In this document: positions 10,950 to 20,962 of the stretch, one piece after another | Layout of the letters: every line of letters begins with the position of its first letter | How positions within the stretch are numbered: position 1 is the first letter of the stretch | Source of the DNA: Phycomyces blakesleeanus NRRL 1555(-) | Lineage: Eukaryota > Mucoromycota > Mucoromycetes > Mucorales > Phycomycetaceae | Assembly: GCF_001638985.1 (NCBI RefSeq) | Contig: NW_017265138.1 | Span: 2,471,993 to 2,535,992 of the forward strand | Length of the DNA stretch: 64,000 nucleotides | Direction: 5' to 3' | Position numbers and translations under genes: made by a program | Notes under the pieces: generated by a model | Seen by the model: the letters and a program-made list of their open reading frames with translations, nothing else | Told to the model about the DNA's origin: nothing | Database searches by the model: none

Positions 10950-12250
10950 AGATGAAAGTGAGGAAGAAGAGGAAGAGGAAGATGGTGTTTGCCATGAGAG
11001 AAAATCTCGCCGCAGTAATGATCAAGATTGTGATGAGGATGGCAATGAAAGTGATACCGGGAGCATGGATGGATTAGGTAAGAGTAACAAACAAAAAACG
11101 ATATCATTAAATCAAGTAATAATAATTAAAATAACCATAACAAACATAATTGCTCTGCTTTTTTTCTTTGCTAAAGAGGACGAATTCAGTCAAATAATGG
11201 AGGTCACCGCACGAGAGATTACACCTCACAGGGATTATGTAACAATTGGTTTGGTGGGTAAGTATTATGTGTGTGTATGTTTATGGAGTAGATCAAAATT
11301 AGAAGAAGCGCACAGTTGATCGATTGCCTGTTTTGTAGGACATCCGAACGTTGGTAAAAGTAGTCTTATAAACAGTATTATGGGAAAGACGGTCGTGAGT
11401 GCCAGTCGTACTCCAGGCAGGTCTATATAGGATGGTCCGTGCTACAAAGTCTTCCAAACTAACGCAACCACTCATCAAAGGACACACCAAGCACTTCCAG
11501 ACCATCCATTTGACTGGCAATGTCCGTCTGTGCGACTCTCCGGGCTTAGTATTTCCAACTCTCCTTCCACGTGCACTCCAGGTAAAATTAAGCAAAATAT
11601 AGATACAAAAGAGGGTATTTATTTTTATTTGTTTTTTTTATATGTACATATTTAGGTTCTTTCTGGCATGTATCCGATTGCCCAGGTACAAGAACCATAT
11701 AGTGTAGTGCAATATCTAGCCGAACGCATTCCATTAGAAAAAATCCTCTCGCTCAGTCCACCAAATCTTGACAAAAACCATGCCTGGTCTGCATGGTCTA
11801 TTTGCGAAGGTAACCAATCCCTTGTGCTTCACATATACTCACTCCTTTATAGCATATGCTGAACAGCGCGGGTTCTACACTGCAAAGGCTGCCAGACCCG
11901 ATGTCTACCGAGGTGAGGAAAAAATATATATAAAAAAAAGAAAAGAGAAAGGCTACACAATCCAAAACCAAAAAAAAAGGCTGAGTCCAATTATTTAATG
12001 ACTCGATTTCGCAGCTGCCAATGCTCTTTTAAGATTTGCCAATGACGGACGCTTGCTTCTCTCTTTCAAGCCCGCCGGGTTCCTGACTAGCACCAAATAC
12101 GAACGTCTTCAGGTAGAAGAAGCAGATCGGCAGGCCAGACAAGAGGAAGAGGAAGAGGAAGAGGAAGAAGAGTCAGATGATGGTGGGTACAACAGAGGAA
12201 ACCGAATTCGTGTTGGAGGCGCCTTTGATTTATTGGCAGAAGAAGAGTAG
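9416..12250 (+). CDS. GNL1: GNL1-type circularly permuted GTPase
   Basis: Predicted nucleolar/cytoplasmic GTPase of the YlqF/HSR1 (MMR1) family, related to ribosome-biogenesis GTPases. Exons: 9416-9506, 9561-9711, 9796-9883, 9973-10187, 10275-10410, 10492-10621, 10772-11077, 11177-11257, 11339-11416, 11481-11581, 11656-11809, 11853-11912, 12015-12250; 608 residues, close to animal GNL1. The basic N-terminus (KKPFSGKKKKQQLQDK) is the GNL1 signature. G motifs are in permuted order: G4 NKVDL (226-230), then P-loop GHPNVGKSS (400-408), then G3 DSPG (444-447). Acidic Asp/Glu runs lie before the P-loop and at the C-terminus, as in relatives. The junction between exons 9 and 10 needs a GC donor: SRTPG|HTKHFQ is restored only by a 64-nt GC-AG intron at 11417-11480. 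Family certain; cellular role inferred from relatives. Confidence 0.95.
10919..10981 (+). repeat. GAGGAC/GAAGAG trinucleotide-type repeat inside GNL1
   Basis: Purine-rich repeat encoding the Glu/Asp run of GNL1. The antisense reading gives artificial Arg/Pro and Leu/Val ORFs that are not genes. Confidence 0.8.
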
Positions 12251-12452
12251 AGAATAAAATAACACTGTATTTACAGTGTAACTACACCAATAAAAACTAA
12301 AAGTACAAGTTGACATCATTCACAACTGTGCTGCATTCATTCCTAAAAAGGAAACTGATCAAACACACCCCCCATCCATCTTCCCATTCTCTCTTTCTTT
12401 TCCTTTTATTGTTATTATTATTATTTTTGGCTACGTCTAAAATTCTTGTTTC

Positions 12453-14210
12453 ATGGGTATCTTTACAGAAGATGTCCAAAAGACATCGGTTACTCACTAT
12501 ATTGGTAAATTACGGTAGAATTTCCTTATTAAGCAGTACATTAATGCCTTTTACCTTTTTTTTCTTCTATTGTTTGAATAAGAACGACTGTCCAACTATG
12601 ATGAGATTGAATGGTACTCATTCCAACAGTTATCCGAATCAATCTTTATGCAAGAGACTGGTCCTCGAGAGGCCATTGAAGCAGTTCGCAAAAGACTTAA
12701 GCATGGAACCAACCAACAGAAACTAAGAGTTTTGGAGGCAAGCTACCAACAACAACAACAACAACTTAAAAAAATACTATAATATAATATATAAAAAAAA
12801 GAATGACAACATTATCATCACAATTGCCATTAGCATCAAGATCTGGTTTATTAATACACATCACTATAATGTTAGGTCTTGAAGTTGTTGATGGAGAACA
12901 GCAATCAAAAATTCCACCGTATGTTTTTAGTAGTATATCAAGTGTTTACGAACGTATTCAAAATAATAATTGTATATATATATTTTTTAATGCCATAGGT
13001 GAATTAATCTCAAACGAAAAGATGAAAGAACGATTTGAGCTGATCTTGAATGCACCAGTAAGTTATATAATAGGACATAACCAGTCTTGGGATCAATGAG
13101 CTCAAATACATGATTTATCTTAGGGAGAGGATATCACTGTCAAGAAGAGTCTTGTTGGAATTCTGGGAGGATGGGCAATCAAATATAAGGGTGAGCCTGG
13201 AATGAATGTCATCTCAGATCTTTACGAAATGGGTAGATCAAAACTGGGTTTGGTAAGGCTTATCGTAATTATTGGGTGGGCTTTATCTCGAAAATACTAA
13301 ATCTGCTTATCTATGTATCAAGCCTCGACGAGGTCGTTCTGGAAGTATGCCCGTGAGACCCAGACAGTCCACACCTCCCAGACAGGAATCACCTCCACCC
13401 TTACCTGCTCTTATCCCAACCGAGACATTGGTACCTTTAGAGCCTTCGCCACCCGTTGTCAGCCGCCCATTACCTCCTCCTATTGCTACAAAGGAGGTCA
13501 AGCGCCGGTCCCTACCTTCTGTTAAACCTATCCGGACTACAGATAGTAGTGGTAGCCGAGCAAGTGGTAGTGGAACAACACCTACTGGCACACCCACACG
13601 TGTATTCAATTTTGCTGCTGCCAAACCACGCATCATCAATGAAGTTGCTCTCGCTAACCAGAACTCCAACAACCTTGTTAATGCCCTCAAACTGATCAAC
13701 ACCTCTGAAGATCGATGGGAAATCGATCTTCAGCACGATAGTCGTCTCCAAGATTACCGACAAAAGTGCGAAGAGTCAAAGAAAAAGATTGTGCGTTATG
13801 CTAGACTTGTAGAGGATGAGGAGTGGATCGGAACTTTGTTGGCTACAAACGAGGAGCTACTCAAAGCACTTCACATGTATGAACTGATGGCCGTAGGAGA
13901 AGTTCCTACAAACATGCCTTCGCCATCCGCAATGGTACTCCACAACAGTAGACCAACATCTCCTCGGTCTCCCCATACACGTCTCCCTCCACCACCACCA
14001 CTACCTCAACAGCCTACTCACATTCCTGCCCAGATCGGCTACTATGAACCTACAGACACACTCCAGTCATTTTCTGCACTTCGTATTTCTCCTCAAAATA
14101 CAAATAACAGCATCGATAATCGCTCGAGCACGGAGAGCATTGATCCCTTTGCTGATCCAGTGGCACCAGTGGATGATATTCCTTTAAGTGAAAGGGAACG
14201 AAGAGGGTAA
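12453..14210 (+). CDS. LSB5: LSB5-like VHS-GAT domain protein
   Basis: Likely endosomal/actin adaptor; yeast Lsb5 binds Las17 and ubiquitin and links endocytosis to actin. Exons: 12453-12504, 12583-12737, 12876-12918, 12999-13057, 13124-13252, 13323-14210; 441 residues. The N-terminus MGIFTEDVQKTSVTHYI resembles the Lsb5 start. Residues ~1-150 form a VHS domain (ALRKRL-like motif AVRKRLKHG; VLKLLMENSNQKFH). A Pro-rich linker with likely SH3 ligands follows (~150-215). A GAT-like helical region lies at ~249-336 (NLVNALKLI ... WIGTLLATNEELLKAL). The tail has PPPPPL and DPFADP motifs. Start 12453 was chosen because it gives the family N-terminus. The junction of exons 2 and 3 (LRVLE|VLKLLMEN) requires a GC donor at 12738. 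It begins about 200 bp after GNL1 on the same strand. Confidence 0.88.
12739..12800 (+). repeat. CAA-repeat tract inside LSB5 intron 2
   Basis: (CAA)n at about 12747-12766 followed by A/TA-rich sequence. It lies within the GC-AG intron and not in an exon. Confidence 0.7.
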
Positions 14211-14709
14211 GATCGTATTAAAAGAGTAAAAAGTAAGCTGTGCAAGAAGAATTATATTAACACAATGTCATTTATAGTGAATATATCCTCTAAAAAAAAC
14301 CACCATAATATGATCCTGATTTCTTTCTTTCTTTGCACCTATATTGTCACTATATATTTTCCTCTCTCTGTCTCTGTCTCTGTCTCGTTCTTTTATGATA
14401 AATTTTCATTATTATTTTCCTCATTTGTTTTTATAAAAAAATATACGCCATATAGAATCAAATCCAATTAAAAAAACATATGTATACCACACACACATAT
14501 ATATATATAATAAAAACATTACATATACCTTACTTTCCTTGTAGAAGAAGAAACCATTCAGAAAGTGAACTGATTGGACGATTAAAGGCCCGCTTTTCGG
14601 TCGTTGCTGTGCTGTTTGAAGTTGGCCCTGCTCGGTGTGGGGGAAAGCAACAATAGGAAGATCCAATGGGCCATCCGAGATAACCTTCCTTTTTCCTTGT
14701 CATCCCGTC
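14211..14709. promoter_or_regulatory. LSB5-RPL5 intergenic region and probable RPL5 5' UTR
   Basis: Includes a TCTGTC repeat at about 14364-14388 and a CA/TA microsatellite at about 14490-14508. Just before the RPL5 ATG it has a pyrimidine-rich CCTTCCTTTTTCCTTGTC (about 14682-14701), the kind of tract often found at ribosomal-protein transcript starts. The exact start site is not determinable. Confidence 0.4.
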
Positions 14710-15761
14710 ATGGTAAGACAGTTGCTGCCGATGGATGGATGGATGGATATATAGATGGATGGATGGATGGATTGATGAATAAAAAATAAACAAATAGATA
14801 GACTAACCTAATGAATGAATATATAGCCTTTCATTAAGCAGCAGAAGAACAAGGCCTACTTCAAGCGCTTCCAGGTCAAGTACCGCAGAAGAAGAGGTGT
14901 GTACCAAACAAATGTCGAATTGTGGATCGAAATTAAATAAATTGTATAGAGGGTAAGACCGACTACTATGCTCGTAAGAGACTCGTCGTTCAGGCCAAGA
15001 ACAAGTACAACTCTCCCAAGTACAGACTCGTCGTCCGTTTCACCAACAAGGACATCATCTGCCAGATCGTCTACGCTAAGCTCCAGGGTGACTTCGTTCT
15101 CGCTGCCGCTTACTCCCATGAGCTTCCCCGTTACGGCATCAAGGGTGGTTTGACCAACTGGGCTGCTGCCTACGCCACTGGTCTCCTCCTTGCCCGTCGT
15201 ACCTTGACCAAGCTCGGTTTGGCCGATAAGTACGAGGGTGTCACCGAGTCCGATGGTACCGTCTCCATGGTTGAGGCTATCGAGGACGGACCCCGTCCCT
15301 TCAAGGCCTTCCTCGATGTTGGTCTTGCCCGTACCTCTACTGGTGCCCGTGTCTTCGGTGCCATGAAGGGTGCTTCCGATGGTGGTATCTTTGTTCCCCA
15401 CTCCGGCAACCGTTTCCCCGGTTTCGATATCGAGTCCAAGACCAACGACGACGAGTTGTTGCGCAACTACATCTATGGTGTTCACGTTGCTGAGTACATG
15501 GAGTACCTCGAGGAGGAAGATGAGGAGCGTTACAAGAAGCAGTTCTCTACCTTCTTGAAGCAGGGCATCACCTCTGACAAGGTTGAGGATATGTACACCG
15601 AGGCCCATGAGGCTATCCGTGCCGATCCCGTCTACAAGCTCACCAAGAAGAACATCCCCGCCAAGCCTTACCCTATCCCCCAGCGTCTCAACAAGAAGCA
15701 GCGCGATTCCAAGGTCCAGGCCAAGAAGGATGCCTTCGAGAAGAAGCGCTCCCAGGAGTAG
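14710..15761 (+). CDS. RPL5: 60S ribosomal protein L5 (uL18)
   Basis: Binds 5S rRNA and forms the 5S RNP with RPL11 in the central protuberance of the large subunit. Exons: 14710-14712 (the ATG alone), 14827-14896 and 14950-15761; 294 residues, normal for L5. The mature N-terminus [20 protein letters not shown] starts directly after an intron whose donor GTAAGA abuts an ATG at 14710. Conserved L5 blocks are visible throughout: [43 protein letters not shown]-like [16 protein letters not shown] and the basic C-terminus. Codon use is strongly C-ending, unlike the neighbours, as expected for very high expression. This bias also creates a long antisense ORF that is not a gene. The first intron holds a GGAT microsatellite. 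Confidence 0.97.
14731..14774 (+). repeat. (GATG)n microsatellite in RPL5 intron 1
   Basis: Tandem GGAT units interrupted once by ATATA, between the ATG-only exon and exon 2. Confidence 0.85.
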
Positions 15762-16781
15762 ATCTTTTGATTCTTTCAATAAAAACAAAACCAAGTGCTT
15801 TTTTGGATGCAAGACAACAACAACAAAAAATAATGTGTAGTGCGTTTGTGCGTTTGTGCGTTTGTGTGTGTAGAGATGTGTGTAGATGTATTGAATACAT
15901 TAAATATAAATATGTATGTATTTTGGTTGATTATAAAAGGTGAGGGTCCGTGTCCCCTTTTCGATTCTATTTTAAAAAAAAAGCAATCTTAAATAGGAAA
16001 TCTAACATGCTTAATTATTTTGAATTACCAAAAACCAATATTTTCCCTTTCACTACCTCCTCCCCCCTTTTTTTAACTCTCTCTCTCTCTCTCTCAGTCA
16101 TTCAAATATATCATTCAATTATCTTCTTTTGGTTACCTACTGTTGTACATTATTTTCTGAAATTATTCACCCATTTTCTTTCGTCAAAAAGAAAAATAAG
16201 AAAAATAGCGCAGATTGAAATATAGTTTTGTGTTTTTAAAAAAAAAGAAGAAAATGCCTTGGTCGAACGCCGCTTTAAAATCCGAGGGTTTCTTTTACCT
16301 AAAATGAATGATACAAAGTTTAAATCATTAATGGGAGTTCCTTATACCCAAAGCATTGGATATAAATATTACTATTATAGTTATGGGTAATTTGATAGTA
16401 GTTTAAATTCAAATCATATCAAGTAATGCTGCAATAAACTCCCATCAGAGTCTCATTTACCTCTTTTTTTTTATATATATTTATTTATTTACTTCAAAGG
16501 CTTATTACTATTAGTCGTCTCATTCTTACACTTGTTACAGCCGTAAGATGATATAACACCAATTATATTTGGTTGATTTATTTTTTAGCTTTTGTCCTGG
16601 GTATAACCTCAACAGCACGAGTTCCCTTCCATGAAAAATTTATAAAAAGTTTCATATTTAGCTCTGAAAGTTGTTTCGTTTATAAGTGCTCGTTCGGTTG
16701 TGTAGTTCATGTTAAATTCGTATAACTCGAAATCACAGCTATATATATATGTATGTATGTATATATATTCTTTACAAGAAA
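15762..16781. other. RPL5 3' flank and AT-rich spacer
   Basis: An AATAAA-like signal (CAATAAAAAC) lies about 15 bp after the RPL5 stop. GTGCGTTT repeats occur at about 15841-15865 and a CT microsatellite at 16078-16095. No coding exon recognised. Confidence 0.5.
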
Positions 16782-17385
16782 ATGGAGTCTGCGACCTATT
16801 TATCCCAACAGAGCCAAGATGACCCCTGTCAAGAGAATCTCAAGTTGCTTTTGGCGGCAAACCTGCAAAGAGCAGCAGTAGAGATTGATATATCAAAGAA
16901 CTGACTAGTAAGACTCTCCGTGATTTCATGCAGAACCAAAATGGCTTTATCCTCGATCAGGTCTACTAAAATACTTCTCGTGATATTCACAAAGTATGAG
17001 TGACATATTTGTTAAATATTCAATATTCAGATTTTATCTCAATAAACCTCTTCTAGATATTACTTTTTTCTTTCTTTCTCTTTTTGTATATCTAAAATTA
17101 TATTTAATACTTCAATGAATGATAGGTCTTCTTCATGTGACGTAAATATTCTCAAATATTTTCATAAATGAAATAGAATAATAGCTCTTTATTCTTAATA
17201 CTGATCTTCCTGCATGTATTAAACCCTTTATTTTTGTACTTTCATTACAGATCAGAGGTCACTCTCTCAAGGAGTATCTTTTTATACCTCCCTTTTAATT
17301 TTTGAACATCTTTCCAGATGGTTTCATATTCACACCCTGATCAAAGACTGTGACGAATTTGAGTAAATATTCTGCATCATCAGCT
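16782..17385 (+). pseudogene. Decayed multi-exon gene fragment, family unknown
   Basis: An ATG at 16782 opens a 40-codon ORF (MESATYLSQQSQDDPCQENL...) ending at 16904. Shifting frame near 16893 continues with KELTSKTLRDFMQNQNGF, meets a TAA at 16967, then reads NTSRDIHK up to a donor-like GTATGA at 16994. Acceptor-preceded pieces at about 17251 (IRGHSLKEYLF) and 17319 (WFHIHTLIKDCDEFE, then GTAAAT) could be later exons. A TATA-rich stretch lies just upstream of the ATG. A frameshift plus a stop suggests a dead copy, though a short real peptide cannot be excluded. Confidence 0.3.
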
Positions 17386-18900
17386 TTCTATTTCTATTAC
17401 AATAATATCATTTTTCTCCCTAATCTAGTAAAGCTCCTTTGTTGGCATTTATGTACAAAGCTTGCATTTTGGAAGTGATTCAATAATAATCTGGTTTTTA
17501 AATAAAATCATTTCGTCCTTTATTTTGAAAGATGAATGAATGATTTATTAAAGTATACTTTGTTTGCCCAATATACGCTTGAATATGTTGAAAGCCTACA
17601 CAGCTGTTCATTACCACTCTTTATACTAAAAAAAACAGCATTTTTCAATGCTACCTTTTACAAATTAAGCCCCAAGACTCTCATACGTTTCTTTATGCAA
17701 CCGTGACATCCACTTTAACGAAATCAAACAAAAAAATATTGCAGATTGTCATGTTCTATAGTTTAAAACAATGAAGAAACATGTACTTTGAACTCACTGA
17801 AAACGTTTAGAAACGCGTAATCCTGGGAATCATCTATGAAATGCTGATATTTACATTTCTGCAAATGCAATCAAATACCCAGCTTCAGCTACAAAGTATA
17901 TATTTTTATCTAGTGTACACAGACATTTGATGACAGATTGGTACTTATCAAACATTTATATATCATTCATAATATTAGATACGTTATGACGACAAAAGAA
18001 AATACAAAATTGGTTCTTTAATTTAATATTCACGTCTAATTTTATTTTATTTATTTATTTATTTCTTTGATAGCAAAAACCTCACACAGGGAAAGTCAAA
18101 CAGTTTAGGCTCCAAAAGTATATGGATCTTTTCTGAAAGAATCTCATTAATAAAAATATATTAGCTAGACGTGTACCTGATTCAAGGCACTAAATTTTTG
18201 TGGACAATATAGCAAAAATGAATGCAGTGTTTTTGTCATATTTCCTTAAATTTTAAGAGGTATTTGTTTTGTTTATGTATTAAACTATTTTCCACAACCT
18301 ATATCCATTGATTTTTGCGCAGCCTTTCTTTATTGGTCATCAAAAACGGCTTACTAGTAATATTTACAAATAATTACAGCTTTACCGAAAATAAATAAAT
18401 TGTCCCTTTGAGTCTAGAGACCTTGTCCTTTTGAAGAAATAGAAAGGTCGCAATAAGCTAAATCAAATTGGCCTAAATAATGGCGATAGTTTCTTTTACT
18501 TTTAAAATGAAGTTTTATTATGTCTAGCAAAATTGAGCTCATTTTCTTGAATAAAACTTGAGTAAATTCGAAGCAATCCAAAATAGGATTATCGGAACTT
18601 AACTAATTGCAACTCCATTTGAATGATTTTCATAAAGTTATTCAGAAATGACAAAGTCTTCATCCTCTCTATTATTTCAACTCTTTAATAGATAACACTC
18701 TGACAGTATCTACTTCCCCCAATATTGAGATACTAACCAAAAAAACAATTTTGAATACCCAAATGGGGTTGCTTCTGGGCTTTTTACATTCTTTTCTTAA
18801 GAATCGTTCTTTTTTTTCGCGATTCTTTATTCTCAACCCTCACTTTTTGCTTGTGGTTGCGTTTAAGCAAAATGCTATGCGATCAGTCTGATCATTTGCT
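17386..18900. other. AT-rich gene desert
   Basis: No ORF, RNA gene or clear repeat could be supported in these 1.5 kb. Sequence is about 30% GC with short T/A tracts. Confidence 0.5.
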
Positions 18901-18956
18901 TTTTGGTTAATCCTGAATACTTAAAAGCCCACAATTGTGATTAACACGTAGCGGTT

Positions 18957-19265
18957 GTGTACTACGGAGAAAGTATGGTATCCTGTCTTTGTTTTTGGGG
19001 GTTTTCTGCACTAGCATTATTCTTTGTAGGTTTGATACCCATCAACTGGAACGAAAAAGGCTCTTCTTGTCTAACATGCCTTAAAAATAACAGAACAGCA
19101 CAATCGTTTACCACCCATCTCAAATGGCAAGGCCTAAATGCGTCCCTTGCGAAGAAGAGAAAACTCAACAAGTTAGATTCTAATGATGAGCACCGCGCGG
19201 ACAAAAAAGAGGCAAATAAAGACACAAATCAGTATTCGGCTGACGAAGAAGTAGTAGATGATTAA
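18957..19265 (+). CDS. Hypothetical ORF with hydrophobic head and charged tail
   Basis: The ORF encodes up to 102 residues. The first ~25 are hydrophobic (CLCFWGFSALALFFVGLIPI). A C-x2-C...H segment follows (CLTCLKNNRTAQSFTTHLKW), loosely like a BED-type finger from a hAT element. The tail is charged (KKRKLNKLDSNDEHRADKKE). A good acceptor (TTCTTTGTAG at 19019-19028) inside the frame suggests the real exon may start at 19029, which would remove the hydrophobic head. No start or family is certain. Bases 19295-19470 continue in another frame with weakly coding sequence. It lies next to a dead Tc1/mariner copy, so it may also be relic sequence. Confidence 0.25.
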   Translation: MYYGESMVSCLCFWGFSALALFFVGLIPINWNEKGSSCLTCLKNNRTAQSFTTHLKWQGLNASLAKKRKLNKLDSNDEHRADKKEANKDTNQYSADEEVVDD

Positions 19266-19581
19266 ATGACATGCGAAAATAATTTCACACACCTTTAATC
19301 AGCACGAATATTATTGGGGATACCGCCGACAAAAAGCTGCCTCATCTCACGTATCGCAATGTGATCTTGAAAACTACGGACTCTTTTCCTGCCGATAAAG
19401 CGACACAAGAGGATAAGATGATACTGGATAATTGTGTAGTGTATGTGTGTCTGGGATCCAACAGTTTGAGATATTGTTAAATTTCCAAATTCATTAACAA
19501 GAAGGAACCAGTTTTTAGTCGTGGAGTCTGTTTTTCACTCAATTGTAGTCTGTATACCACACTATCCATAAATCAAAACCG

Positions 19582-19833
19582 ATGCATAGGAAGGTCGAAA
19601 GTCATGGCTATAGAGTGATGTACTCGCTTTCATATTCATCCGAATTAAACACAATTGAATGATTTCGAGCAATCTTAAAAGAAAAACTGAAGCACCACAA
19701 AATTTTGACTGAAGCAACAATGCCTGAAAGGATTGCTGAGGCATGTAATCCCATACCTGCTAAGATTTTATACAATTCTGCTTGTAATTTTAAACGACAA
19801 GCCATTAAGTGTCATAATAAAATTTCATTTTAA
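19582..19833 (+). pseudogene. Tc1/mariner-type transposase C-terminal relic
   Basis: The frame from 19582 reads HRKVESHGYRVMYSLSYS, then SELNTIE, a TGA, then FRAILKEKLKHHKILTEA and onward to a TAA at 19831-19833. Tc1/mariner (DDE_3) transposases end with '..GY..LYLPPYSPELNPIEQFW..LK.K.K..' followed by '.I.EACN.IP...L....'. Here the third catalytic acid (the E after NTI) is present, but a TGA stands where Trp or Gln-Phe is expected. The catalytic D-containing N-terminal part was not found upstream. It is clearly a dead, 5'-truncated copy. Confidence 0.7.
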
Positions 19834-20296
19834 TCCCAAAGTAAAAGAAATAAGCATCATTGTCTAGATCAACTTGACTTAGCTTCTTGCGATCTTTCTA
19901 TGTCTTCAAAAGAACAAAATCTCTGGACTCAAAGGGACAATTTATTTATTTTTGGTAAAGTAACATTTATTTGCTGGCTACAGATACTTAATATTTTCAG
20001 TGACAAAATTTACCATTCTCACTGTATCTATATCAGCACAGAATCCAATGTCACAAAAGCTATAATTAACAATGGTGAGTAACATAGCATATTAGGTTTT
20101 CACAAGTAACGAATAGAAATGCTTCAACAAAAATAAAAGAAGAAGTTACTCTTACAGTCAAATGAGGGTTCTTTTTTCTTTTTAGTCTTAAGTTTTCCTT
20201 TTACAATAAATGTGAACTAAAGCAAAAATAATGCAATGCATAAAAGGCATCGTAAAATTTCTTTATAGAATATATAACCCGCCAATTACCTTTTGA

Positions 20297-20331
<35 letters not shown>

Positions 20332-20962
20332 GTCAACAGTAACATTCATCTTAAATGGGACATGTATATATATTTTGACCCAAATGATTATCAAATCATT
20401 ATGATCTATAATTATATAAGCTTTAGTTCCTTCATTTCGGGTATAAGAAATATTTGGAATTTCAAGCCAAGTTTGATCAAGATATTTTACACAAAATCTT
20501 AATTTAAAACTGCGCGACTCTTTCACAGTGAACGATTAGTATCTGGAAATAGCATTTTTTCTTTTTCTCTACTTTTCTACCCTCTGTCTGTCTATGGCCT
20601 CTATGCCCCCAAACTCCCCCAAACCCCCCAAGAAATAATAATAATATATATAAAAACCTCCTTCATAATGTCTCCCCCAAAAAAACCCCTCTTTGTAATG
20701 CGTATTTAAATAATATAAATACCTATATATATAAATATATATAGATATCGATATACGTTTATTAGGCGTGTGTCCGAATTTGTGTATGTGTGTGTGCGTG
20801 TGCGTCAAAATTGAACTGTGTAAGGCATGTGAATTTTACTTTTAGAAAATTTATATTTTTATCCAGTGACGTCGTGAAAATTCTAATAAGTATATAAGCA
20901 TGTCTTCTAATTGATCCTTATCCTTTCCTTTTAATACCTTTACCTTCATTCACTATCTAAAG
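19834..20962. other. AT-rich spacer with microsatellites
   Basis: TA and GT repeats at about 20299-20330 and TA stretches at about 20720-20745. The short ORFs at 19900-20082 and 20263-20526 show no domain. Probably includes the promoter of the next gene: a TGACGTCG CRE-like site lies at about 20866-20873. Confidence 0.4.

Noticed and set aside
10778..11107. Arg-Pro repeat ORFs antisense to the GNL1 acidic tract
   Set aside because: Product of the GAGGAC repeat; sense frame carries the GNL1 protein.
13307..13702. 131-codon ORF antisense to the Pro-rich exon of LSB5
   Set aside because: Shadow of a Pro/Ser/Thr-rich coding strand (Gly/Arg-rich in antisense); the sense strand has clear VHS-GAT continuity.
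14856..15812. 318-codon ORF antisense to RPL5
   Set aside because: It lies exactly opposite RPL5 and is opened by its strongly C-ending codons; Leu/Val/Gly-rich composition and no domain.
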